From contig DYSC01000011.1 in assembly GCA_020726365.1 (NCBI GenBank), positions 1 to 32,370 of the forward strand: a stretch of 32,370 nucleotides of DNA, read 5' to 3'. Of this stretch, positions 1 through 8,739 are shown piece after piece. The translations under genes were made by a program, and so were the position numbers. The notes under the pieces are model-generated. The model was given only the letters and a program-made list of their open reading frames with translations, did no database searches and had not been told where the DNA came from. The DNA is from Porphyromonas sp. (GTDB lineage Bacteria; Bacteroidota; Bacteroidia; Bacteroidales; Paludibacteraceae). Positions within the stretch are counted from its first letter, which is position 1. The number at the start of each line of letters is the position of its first letter.

Positions 1-30
1 TTTTAAAGTGTAAAAAAATAATTTAATTTA

Positions 31-3000
31 TTAGATTTTAATGAGTTGTGATTGAAATATGTTGTTTTTAGTTTTGCATTTTAGTAAATAAATCTGCGCA
101 TTTAATTCTGGTAAATTAAGTTGAATCTCTGTTTGAGTTTTGAGTTGGGTTGTATAATGCAAAGTACCTTTCATATCCCAAATCTCAATATTCATTATTT
201 CGTACTGCATCGATTGTGGAACTTTAATATTTAAAACGCTGCTTTTAAGAGGGTTAGGAAATGCCGAGAAGTCACTTGATTGACTGAGGTGTTGAATTTC
301 AGAAGCAGTACCTTCGTACTTTAAAACTAAACTGGGAAATCTACTGTCAATTGCTGTTTTAGCTGCTCCATCAGCAGTGGTAAAAATTGTACGTCCGTAC
401 ATATTCTGATTTACATCGCTATTACTAAGTCGCACAAAAATATATTTCCCTGCATGAGCGTTTGTGTAGGCCGTTTTCAGTATTTGTGTCAGCGATTCTT
501 CTCCCGAAGTATTCATTTTTACAACTCCAACAGGGGTATCTTTTGTCGAAAAATTTTCCTGTATAGCAGTTCCATTGGTGCTCAAAAAATCACCTGCATA
601 GCAATCGGACAATAATACTGCCGATGAAGTGCGTGGCTCAAGCGTATATAAATCGATATGACCCGTGATGGAAGTAGGCGTATTAAAGCTTTCGAGATAA
701 GCCTGAAAAGATGCGGACTTCAGTTTTTTACCTTCAGGCATAGGAGGAATTTGAAACGGAAAAACCGCCGACATTTGCTTGCCCGATACATAACCTCCTC
801 CTGCTATTACATTATCACGATTATTAGTATCGACAAATGTATGAAGCGGAAAATATACCGCAGCATCCGCCACGTTGGCTTTTACAATAATAGTATTCAT
901 ATCCGGAGTTACTGTAATGCCAATATTTTTCGAAATGGTACTTCGTCCGTTATCAGCATTAAGTGTAATGGTATAAGCTCCAATGTGCGATTCATTAGGC
1001 GAAACTACAAAATGTCCGCTATTATTATTGTCGATTACGGAACTAATAAATGCAGGCAACTGGCTAAATGTAAATGTAATGGCTTCATTTTTAGTTGTAG
1101 TGGCACCAAAGTTGATGGTTTTAGAAGTATTTGCTTCCACACTGGTATTTTCTGCAACTGTAATTACAGCCGGATCGGAGTCAACTTCAGCTGTTACGGT
1201 AACTTGTCCTCTATCTGGAACGGCATCTATCAAGGCATACTTGTTTCCATTATACGAAATTAAGCGAGCCGAAACCGAAACTCCATTTTGCACTGCCGTA
1301 ACATTTGCCCAATCGTTTCCAACTTTTATTTTAACAGTAAGCGGATAGAAAAACAAGGCATCGCTCATTTCATCGGTGAGTGTAAACTTAATTTCAGTTG
1401 TGTTGATAGAATTTACGGTCAAATGATGCGTATCGCGCGATTGTCCATATTGTGCAATAGCCGAAAATCCTGAAACCCACATACTGTCTTTTCGGGCAAA
1501 TAGATATTGTAATAAATTGTCGGCCTTTGTTTTAGCATCATCGGTGTAAAGTCCGTGAAAATGCGTACTTCCCCAGCCACGATAATAATTTACATTGAAC
1601 AAGGTCGAAACTTTATTCAATAAAGGATCGATATAGGTTGCAGGAGCTGCTGAAATACCCGGACTCGAAGCACTGTTTACATCTAGGTAATTTACTTTGT
1701 CAGCAAAATTGAGTACACCAGTTGTGCCACGTATAGCAATATATTGAGTACGAGCCCAGTTCACATTTCCTTCGCCAAAAGGATAGGCGTAAGTTAAGGG
1801 TTTATTGCCAAAACTTCCTGTTTCGGAAGCTACTTTTTGGCGGGTTGCTTTGAGCCTTGTTACATATTTCAACGAATCTGGATTTGGAGTTGACCCAACA
1901 GTTTTGTACCAGTTGCGGTCGTCGTGGCAATCAATAAAATTACCCAATTTTGCCAATTCAGCATATTTTGTCCAATCTTTCACATTGAATCTGTCGGCTG
2001 TTGCATCGGTATCAAAACCCGGCCACGAACCAGCCTCGGTAATCAAAAACCAAGTAAATGGAAATCCATAACTAGCTTGTTTGCCTTTCCAGAAATCAGT
2101 TTCACTTTCAATATTATCATCAATAGTGATGGAGAATGCAGCCACTTTATCATCTTTCCACAAACAAACCGATACATCGCCAAAATTAGTTCCCCATTGT
2201 TTATTAGTAGTTGCTAATCTGGATGTTGTAGTTGGATTCAGATTTATTTTTTCGGTTTGATTTATTTCTTTTAAATAATCTGGCGCCGAAGTTGATACGT
2301 TAATATCGTCGAAAGCTGCACTGCAATCAACACTTGGAGCCCAACTTGCATCATCACCACCAAAAAAAGTAGAAAAGTAAAATGAATCAATTAAACCATC
2401 AGGCGCAATACGTAATCTGAAATTCTTCTTTTCCAAAGTCAAATGTCCATCCACCCAAACACGAATAATTGCATTATTTGTATTGGCATCATTCACAATG
2501 ATTTGCTGTGTAAGCCGATGCCAAATATTGGTGCTAAACTGCGAGTTGGTAATACTTGTAGCTTCGCCATACTGCGTGGGTTGGTCAATATAATACAGAT
2601 ACAAATCGGGGGTTGCATCTGTCCACATGTATCGGGCACTCCATCCTTTGCCATCGGTAGGTTGAACTCCACCTGTAAACTCACTACCGCCACTTGTCAA
2701 TCCTGGAAGTTTTCCACCCAGCTTAAAATCGAAACCTGCATTGAACTTTACAAAATAATCCAAATAGTAAGTTGTAGCAGGTGTTAACGATGCCAGAAAC
2801 TGTACGCCCGAATTTGTTGGACCATAAACCGATTTGGGATAATTTACAGTCAGCACTTTACCCCTTTGTGCATCTTCGGTAATGTAGGCGCGTCCGTTGG
2901 TTTGTGACCAACCTACACTGCTGTATTTCGACTTGATAATTGCATCGGTGTAAGCTCCAATCGTTTCATTGTCGAAACTCATGTTAAATATACTTTGGGC

Positions 3001-3057
3001 AGTTAACAGAATATTTTGCAACAAAATAAAAGCAATAATTACGAGTGTTTTTTTCAT
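31..3057 (-). CDS. Secreted PL14-like + NodB/CE4-like polysaccharide-degrading protein with T9SS tail
   Basis: A 1008-residue secreted multidomain protein. Residues 1-21 form a signal peptide. Residues 25-255 resemble the polysaccharide lyase family 14 jelly roll, with GGKLPGL at 114-120 and FFGGDDASWAP at 231-241. Residues about 295-545 resemble a NodB/CE4 deacetylase: TIDD at 311-314 fits the catalytic/metal Asp pair and YPFGEGN at 425-431 fits the third motif, but the usual HxxxH metal motif is only loosely matched (CHDDRN, 377-382). Ig-like segments follow. A DNRLRE/CBM96-like module lies at about 725-890, and the last 80 residues look like a T9SS type A sorting domain (PNP start, KI end). 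It is the last gene of the glycan operon, 15 bases after its neighbour. Either catalytic domain could be degenerate, and the substrate is not evident. Confidence 0.8.
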   Translation of the reverse strand: MKKTLVIIAFILLQNILLTAQSIFNMSFDNETIGAYTDAIIKSKYSSVGWSQTNGRAYITEDAQRGKVLTVNYPKSVYGPTNSGVQFLASLTPATTYYLDYFVKFNAGFDFKLGGKLPGLTSGGSEFTGGVQPTDGKGWSARYMWTDATPDLYLYYIDQPTQYGEATSITNSQFSTNIWHRLTQQIIVNDANTNNAIIRVWVDGHLTLEKKNFRLRIAPDGLIDSFYFSTFFGGDDASWAPSVDCSAAFDDINVSTSAPDYLKEINQTEKINLNPTTTSRLATTNKQWGTNFGDVSVCLWKDDKVAAFSITIDDNIESETDFWKGKQASYGFPFTWFLITEAGSWPGFDTDATADRFNVKDWTKYAELAKLGNFIDCHDDRNWYKTVGSTPNPDSLKYVTRLKATRQKVASETGSFGNKPLTYAYPFGEGNVNWARTQYIAIRGTTGVLNFADKVNYLDVNSASSPGISAAPATYIDPLLNKVSTLFNVNYYRGWGSTHFHGLYTDDAKTKADNLLQYLFARKDSMWVSGFSAIAQYGQSRDTHHLTVNSINTTEIKFTLTDEMSDALFFYPLTVKIKVGNDWANVTAVQNGVSVSARLISYNGNKYALIDAVPDRGQVTVTAEVDSDPAVITVAENTSVEANTSKTINFGATTTKNEAITFTFSQLPAFISSVIDNNNSGHFVVSPNESHIGAYTITLNADNGRSTISKNIGITVTPDMNTIIVKANVADAAVYFPLHTFVDTNNRDNVIAGGGYVSGKQMSAVFPFQIPPMPEGKKLKSASFQAYLESFNTPTSITGHIDLYTLEPRTSSAVLLSDCYAGDFLSTNGTAIQENFSTKDTPVGVVKMNTSGEESLTQILKTAYTNAHAGKYIFVRLSNSDVNQNMYGRTIFTTADGAAKTAIDSRFPSLVLKYEGTASEIQHLSQSSDFSAFPNPLKSSVLNIKVPQSMQYEIMNIEIWDMKGTLHYTTQLKTQTEIQLNLPELNAQIYLLKCKTKNNIFQSQLIKI

Positions 3058-3072
3058 TTATAGAGTGTTTTT

Positions 3073-5265
3073 TTACCAAATATTAAAATTCATGATTCGT
3101 TCTTCACTATTTCCAAACTTATAGCTCATCATGTAATACCCTGACGATAAATTGTATTTTCCTGACATTTTTACATCTTTCTGAGTTCCATCTGTTTCAT
3201 AATCATAACAAACCGTACCATCCGTTTTTTTTATACTAAAATAGAGTTTTTCTAAATTTGAATTATTACTAATCGAAATAGTGTAATCACCCAAAATTGA
3301 AGGTGATGGATAAACATAGACAGTTTGTAAATGCACCATAGCATTTATATTCGCATTACTTACTGGCGTAATTTTTATATCAATTTTCGGACGGCTATCA
3401 ACCAATTCAGCATTGGCACTGGCAATTTGCCATCGTGAGTATTTAGCAATATTTGTTTTATTGTGGTTCAATCGGATAAAAAACTGATCACCGGCTTTGT
3501 AGCCAGCTTCATAAAGTGAATTGATATAACCGGCTAAATTTAAATTGGCAGTTTTGCTGGTTTGTATTTTACCTGTTGCTGTATTTCCATCAAAAATTCC
3601 GGTTTGAATTAATCGGGCAAGGCTTGCTTTATTCGATTCACCTTCGTAATAATCGGCAAACTGCACTTCATTTCCTTCGCGAGGTAATAAGCCATACATA
3701 TCCACACTGCCTCCGGGTGCATTTTGAATTAACTCTAACTGAAAAGTGAAACTAACCTGTGAAATTTTCTCGTTCGTTTTTTTTGTCGGTAAAACAAAAG
3801 GAATAATGGCATTGCTGTTAAAAACATCACCTGCACCTCCCATTCGCATATTAGGTTGACCATTCCAGTTTTTTATGCCATTTGATTGTAATTCAACATC
3901 TGTTTTTTCGGCTTTTAGCTCAATATCTCTTTCGCCTACAGCCATTTTGCTGTACTCTAAAGCTCCTGCATTGGTCATATTATCTATTTTTCTAGGCATT
4001 CCAAACGCATCTACATCTGGTGAAATATTTTCCAAACAGGCATTTACGTTAGGCGAAAGGGGTTTTAACCTGAAATCGAGATACTCCCAGTTCAAAAAAG
4101 TTTCATCCAAATCGGAATATGTAGAGCCAAAGGTGGGATTGTTTTCCACGCTGCCATTTATTCCTTTAAAAATAGTAGCACTGACTAAATTATTACAAAC
4201 TGTATTTCCACCTAAACTGTCCATTTTATTCTCCAGCCATAAACGGGCAGGCCCAATAGGGACGAGATAATCTTTGCGGGTTTCGTCGGGATAAAGTGTT
4301 CCTAAATAGGGGTCAGCAATTGTATTATTCACTACTGTGCAATTATTGATATTAAATAATGACAATCCATGCCAATGGTCGCAAACCACCAGATTATTCT
4401 CAAAAGCACACATATCCAGTACATTATCAAACGAAACTATTCCCATTAATGCGCCTGTCAATTTGCGGTCGTAGCGGGTATAGTTGTAAATGATATTTCC
4501 CCGCAAAGTATTTTGTTTAATAATGGATAGGTTTTCTGCCGTTTTATTTTTAGTTGGGCTAAAAATAAATGCTGCCGTTGAGCCCTGACATAAATTCACG
4601 GAATTTTTTATCAGATTATTTTCAAAAGCACATTTATTTCCATTGGTTTGAATACCATTTTCAGTAAAAAAATTAATGCTATTATTCTGAAAATTTGATT
4701 GTTGCGATTGGTTAACAATTCCGTTTTTTACATTTCGTATACGGTTAAATAATATTTTATGTCTTTCACCATCCATTTGTATGGCATTGCGGGCATTCTT
4801 ACTCCAATTTTCTTTTGTCCAGCTTGTCGAATTTTCGACTGTTGAAATATTACAATAAAGTATCTGAATTAATTTTGATTGTGCAGAAATAGAAATAATG
4901 GACACATTTGTATCCGAAATTCCACCTAAATTAATTCCTGAAATTCTCCAGCGCATGGCAGGTGAATTTTCACCAATTTTTATACTTGTGATAAATGGTT
5001 TGTGATTTTCAAATGCCTGAATAGTAATATACTTATCCAAAACACCATTTAATTTTACATTGCCATGATTTCCACTCAATAAAATGATATTATCGCCACC
5101 AACAAATGTTTTATTGCTTTCCATCACTTCCTGCAATGTTTTCCAAGGATGTAGCAACGAACCATCATTGGCGTTTTTCCCATTTACAGGGTCGCAATAA
5201 TAGTTGGTTGCAAACAAGGAATTTGCAAAAAATAGTAGCAATATTATATTTCTAAATCTGGTCAT
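3073..5265 (-). CDS. Secreted right-handed parallel beta-helix protein with T9SS-type tail (PL6-like)
   Basis: A 730-residue protein with a signal peptide at residues 1-20. It opens with YYCDPVNGKNANDG and then HPWKTLQEV, the start common to PL6/chondroitinase B-like and related beta-helix proteins. Residues about 50-400 are Asn-rich beta-helix coils with repeated FENNLI/VVNNTI-type turns. A module at about 430-640 resembles the C-terminal module of both neighbouring proteins. The last 85 residues look like a T9SS sorting domain (YPSPS start, Gly/Tyr-rich strands), though the final motif is less canonical. Beta-helix proteins of this type are usually polysaccharide lyases or epimerases, but I could not confirm catalytic residues. 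It is cotranscribed with its neighbours (15 and 27 base gaps). Confidence 0.75.
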   Translation of the reverse strand: MTRFRNIILLLFFANSLFATNYYCDPVNGKNANDGSLLHPWKTLQEVMESNKTFVGGDNIILLSGNHGNVKLNGVLDKYITIQAFENHKPFITSIKIGENSPAMRWRISGINLGGISDTNVSIISISAQSKLIQILYCNISTVENSTSWTKENWSKNARNAIQMDGERHKILFNRIRNVKNGIVNQSQQSNFQNNSINFFTENGIQTNGNKCAFENNLIKNSVNLCQGSTAAFIFSPTKNKTAENLSIIKQNTLRGNIIYNYTRYDRKLTGALMGIVSFDNVLDMCAFENNLVVCDHWHGLSLFNINNCTVVNNTIADPYLGTLYPDETRKDYLVPIGPARLWLENKMDSLGGNTVCNNLVSATIFKGINGSVENNPTFGSTYSDLDETFLNWEYLDFRLKPLSPNVNACLENISPDVDAFGMPRKIDNMTNAGALEYSKMAVGERDIELKAEKTDVELQSNGIKNWNGQPNMRMGGAGDVFNSNAIIPFVLPTKKTNEKISQVSFTFQLELIQNAPGGSVDMYGLLPREGNEVQFADYYEGESNKASLARLIQTGIFDGNTATGKIQTSKTANLNLAGYINSLYEAGYKAGDQFFIRLNHNKTNIAKYSRWQIASANAELVDSRPKIDIKITPVSNANINAMVHLQTVYVYPSPSILGDYTISISNNSNLEKLYFSIKKTDGTVCYDYETDGTQKDVKMSGKYNLSSGYYMMSYKFGNSEERIMNFNIW

Positions 5266-5292
5266 TATTTAAAGTCTGATCGCTCCTAAAGT

Positions 5293-7050
5293 TTATTTAG
5301 CTCCAAAAGTTGCGTTAATCACGGGCTTATTGGCTGTTTCAGCGCTGGCTACTTTGGCATGTATCCAACTATTTAAATCGGCACGATTAGCGTTAATGCG
5401 CAAAAAGAAATACTTTCCAACCGATGCTCCGCTCGCAATTTGTTGATTGATAAAAGCAGCTAATTGTGTTGAGGCAGTTGCATCCAAGGTAATTTTCCCT
5501 AATGTACCATCACCCAAGGAGTAGTTTTGGATAAACGAGCTTTTTATCAATGCTACACCTGAAGTAACATCCACACCATCGGCCACATAATAATCGCTCG
5601 AAAGTGCTGTGGCAGCAGTGCGATATGGCAAAGCATACAAATCATAACGTACATTTTGCCATGCACGATTCCAGTCGAGAAAAACATTGAGCTCAGCAGT
5701 TTTCACTTCCATTCCGGCTTGTAATTGTGGAATTTCAAACGGAATAACCACTACCGAATTGCCAAATCCTCCAGAGGCAGCAGTAATGCCGATTTTACCC
5801 ATGCTCATAGATGATAAATTGCTCACAACCCCTAAATTTGCTTCGTAAACTTCGGCATCTGCAACGTTAGCTTCCAAAACGAGTTTGTTATTTGCTGCAC
5901 TTACTTCGGCAGTGAAAGTTGTTTCAACTGTTTTTTCAGTATTCGAAGCCTGAATTTTTATAGTATGAATTCCCACATCGCAACCTCCGCAATTGGCATA
6001 CGGACTGTATTTTAGGGTAGCAGTATTGTTTTTATTATCGGTAAATGTAGCAAAACGGGGTAAATCAATTGCTTTGATAGTACAAACTCCACTGAGTGGA
6101 TTTACAACCGTAATGTTTTGAGTTACTACTTTGCCTTCATCCAATTTTACAGGGCTAATTGTCTCAAAACGTGGTGAATAATTCTGCGAAAGTACTGTGA
6201 TTGATTTGTTTTTCAATTTTAAAATACCATTTCCCCTAACAACGCCATCGCTGAAAATTGACCATGTACTTAAAAATGGGGACTTTGCACGAAATAAATA
6301 ATTGCTAGCCAAAGTTGTGCTCACGGCATTTTGAAGCAGATAAACCGAGTATGTTTGTGTAATTAAATCGACTGAAACTTTAAAGTTATAATCAGTATTT
6401 GCTTCATATTGAAAATCTGTTTCGGCAGCATAGCCACCGCCTGCATCAGTTCCTTTGAAAACATCAATCTTTCCAACATTATTAAAACGAATAATGCACG
6501 ATAGATTAGCATAAGTGGCAGCATTCCCACTTCCAAGTCCGGCGGCGGAATTCAATAAATTACCCGTAGTAGTTAGCGTAAAATAGGCATCGAACTGTCC
6601 GGTAAGCGTACCTTGCTCAAAAAGCTGATTGTTCCAAACGCCATAATCCCCTTTCATCAATCCGGGAATGCCTGCACTAAGCTTAAATGTAATCGTATCG
6701 GCATAGCCATTTGTGCGTGTGGCTACAAATCGTACTTGAATATTTTCTTCGACAACCGGTTTGTAGGTATAAACCAAATCAGAACTAAGAGTTTCGTTAT
6801 TTGCGTTTATCCATTTACAGCTTATCTCATTTTTAGGCGAAACCTGTAATTCGAGCAGCAACGAATCACCCACTTCTACATCGTAACCCTGCCAGCCAAG
6901 TTGACTTACCGATGCACCTGATCCAAGCAGGTAAATACGAATCTCGTTTTCTCCAATGGGCGGATTTGTAATTTCGTCAACACACGAAAATGTAATTGTT
7001 GCCACAAAAATCAGTAGAATGACTTTTATATGTTTATGTTGAATATTCAT
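5293..7050 (-). CDS. Surface glycan-binding-type lipoprotein of the SusCD locus
   Basis: A 585-residue lipoprotein. The hydrophobic leader ends in TFSC with the acylated Cys at 23, followed by VDE, an acidic start fitting export to the cell surface in Bacteroidota. Residues about 35-125 look like a PKD/Ig-like domain and about 130-285 like a concanavalin/LamG-type beta sandwich. A cysteine pair (CGGC) lies near residue 355. The last ~190 residues (VLEANVADAEVY onward) form a DNRLRE/CBM96-like module shared with the next two genes. No enzyme motif is visible. Its place directly after susD is where SusE/SusF-like surface glycan-binding proteins are normally encoded, so it probably captures the substrate. 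It is not a recognisable SusE or SusF by sequence. Confidence 0.72.
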   Translation of the reverse strand: MNIQHKHIKVILLIFVATITFSCVDEITNPPIGENEIRIYLLGSGASVSQLGWQGYDVEVGDSLLLELQVSPKNEISCKWINANNETLSSDLVYTYKPVVEENIQVRFVATRTNGYADTITFKLSAGIPGLMKGDYGVWNNQLFEQGTLTGQFDAYFTLTTTGNLLNSAAGLGSGNAATYANLSCIIRFNNVGKIDVFKGTDAGGGYAAETDFQYEANTDYNFKVSVDLITQTYSVYLLQNAVSTTLASNYLFRAKSPFLSTWSIFSDGVVRGNGILKLKNKSITVLSQNYSPRFETISPVKLDEGKVVTQNITVVNPLSGVCTIKAIDLPRFATFTDNKNNTATLKYSPYANCGGCDVGIHTIKIQASNTEKTVETTFTAEVSAANNKLVLEANVADAEVYEANLGVVSNLSSMSMGKIGITAASGGFGNSVVVIPFEIPQLQAGMEVKTAELNVFLDWNRAWQNVRYDLYALPYRTAATALSSDYYVADGVDVTSGVALIKSSFIQNYSLGDGTLGKITLDATASTQLAAFINQQIASGASVGKYFFLRINANRADLNSWIHAKVASAETANKPVINATFGAK

Positions 7051-7064
7051 AATTTGCTTTGTTG

Positions 7065-8738
7065 TTAATTTTTATCTACGCCTCTTTCAATATCAGTGTC
7101 CCACCAAACCGGAGCTCCCCAAAAATTAATTCCATTGTATAAATGTGAACTTACATTTTCAGCATTATAATTCATTTCGGTCAATGGATATGGCATTCGG
7201 CGAGGAATTAATTTATTCAGTTTGGTGTCCGTTTTGTTAGTTGAAGCCGATTTAAGCTGCGGATAACCTGAACGACGCCAATTTGCAAATCCTTCGATGC
7301 CATTAAAGAAATTGCACACATATTGTTGCATATTTATTACTTTTAGTTTGTCAACATCGCTTTCCCAGATTGCTGTTTTGTAGCTTGCCAACTCGGTGGA
7401 AACAGGAGCAATAGCTCCCTGAACTTTTTCAAGCATTATCACATGTGCTGTTACTGCTTTTTCGAAATGTGCCTGTGCCGTTTCAGAGGTAATATTCCAA
7501 CCGCGCTGTTCAGCTTCGGCTAACCAAAGCTCCACTTCGGAATAAGGCAGATAAATAGTTGGCGCATCAAATGTTGTTAGTTCTCGTCTGATTTGCAGAC
7601 ATTTGAATATTTTATCGATTTGAACCTGTTGATCTCCTTTTTGTACTATATGTGTTGACCAATCGATTCCTTCTGCCGAAAAATCTTCGAAAAAGAAAGT
7701 GGCGCGTGGCTGTCCGTGCAAAGTACCATATTTTTGTTTATATTCATTTGTAACTTCTATGCTTGTCGAAGTGGTTGATTTAGAGTTGACACGACTCAAA
7801 GCAGTGCCTTTGATGGGTCCATAAATTCCAAACATCATTTTGAAACGAGGGTCGTTATTGTCGCGCAAATAATCGGTATAAGTGGCGCACCCGAAAATTA
7901 TTTCTTCCGAAAATCTTTGCACCTGTGAGAATCCGTTTCCACGTATTTCGGACATTCCCGATGTACTTACATCATAATTAGCATGTTTAACTAATGCCGA
8001 TTCTTCGTATGTTTGCATCAATCCTCCCTGAAAAGCAATGATAGCTTCTGCTTTTGCTTTTGTAGGGTTTACATTTACTAAGCGCATGGCTAATCGTAAT
8101 CGGAGAGAATTAGTGAATTTTTTCCATTTGGCAACATTTCCATTGTAAATCAAGTCCCATGTAAATGGCTTTGAGGAGTCAAACAAACTTGTAGCTTCGG
8201 TGAGTTTAATAAAAAAATCGTTGTAAATAGCTTCTTGTATATCGTATTTCGGAAACATATTTCCACTCTGATAGCCTTTAACTGCATCAAAATAGGGAAT
8301 GTCGCCATAAGTATCGGTCAATTGCGAAAACAACAATACCTGCATAACCATTGCCGAGGCTTTGTAATTGATCATAGCCGGGGTTTTAGCAGCTTCGGTT
8401 TTGGCAAGTTCCAGATTATTAATCATTTGATAATAACTTTTCCACATGTATTCCACATAACTGTTGTCCAATTCGTACACCTGTCCGCGCGAAACAGTCC
8501 AACCATCTGCAATCATTTGTGTAACTCCCATGTGAAAATAGCACAACGAACGCCATTGCGTTTCGCGTTCACCCGAGAGCCTAAGCTCTACGGCACTTAT
8601 TATTGAAGGTACATCCGGACGAGTGGTGGTAGCGGGGTCGGTATTTAGTTCTTCGAAATGCGCACAAGAGCTCAACATAAGTATCGAAGCTATAAAAAGC
8701 AATATATTAGTGTGTTTTTTCATTTTCACGATTTTCAT
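7065..8738 (-). CDS. SusD/RagB-family outer membrane lipoprotein (SusD-like_2 type)
   Basis: A 557-residue SusD-type lipoprotein that partners the SusC transporter and holds glycan at the outer surface. The leader ends LSSC with the acylated Cys at 25, followed by AHFEELNTDPATTT, typical of the SusD-like_2 family. Helical TPR-like packing with Trp/Tyr-rich segments follows, including the family-typical region near GIEGFANWRRSGYP and a C-terminal NFWGAPVWWDTD. Length is normal. The start is an ATG one base after the susC stop; a second ATG six codons in (MKKHTN) gives an equally good signal peptide. No Shine-Dalgarno is seen, as usual in this phylum. Tight coupling to susC supports a two-protein complex. 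Confidence 0.93.
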   Translation of the reverse strand: MKIVKMKKHTNILLFIASILMLSSCAHFEELNTDPATTTRPDVPSIISAVELRLSGERETQWRSLCYFHMGVTQMIADGWTVSRGQVYELDNSYVEYMWKSYYQMINNLELAKTEAAKTPAMINYKASAMVMQVLLFSQLTDTYGDIPYFDAVKGYQSGNMFPKYDIQEAIYNDFFIKLTEATSLFDSSKPFTWDLIYNGNVAKWKKFTNSLRLRLAMRLVNVNPTKAKAEAIIAFQGGLMQTYEESALVKHANYDVSTSGMSEIRGNGFSQVQRFSEEIIFGCATYTDYLRDNNDPRFKMMFGIYGPIKGTALSRVNSKSTTSTSIEVTNEYKQKYGTLHGQPRATFFFEDFSAEGIDWSTHIVQKGDQQVQIDKIFKCLQIRRELTTFDAPTIYLPYSEVELWLAEAEQRGWNITSETAQAHFEKAVTAHVIMLEKVQGAIAPVSTELASYKTAIWESDVDKLKVINMQQYVCNFFNGIEGFANWRRSGYPQLKSASTNKTDTKLNKLIPRRMPYPLTEMNYNAENVSSHLYNGINFWGAPVWWDTDIERGVDKN

Positions 8739-8739
8739 T

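Noticed and set aside
1-30. Terminator at the end of the glycan operon
   Set aside because: The 30 bases after the last stop are AT-rich without a stem; the window ends too soon to judge.
658-1263. A 201-codon plus-strand open frame inside the PL14/deacetylase gene
   Set aside because: Antisense to a gene with clear domains; its Cys/Ile/Arg-rich composition is typical of shadow frames. The same holds for other plus-strand frames over the glycan locus, trpE, pheT and dapA.
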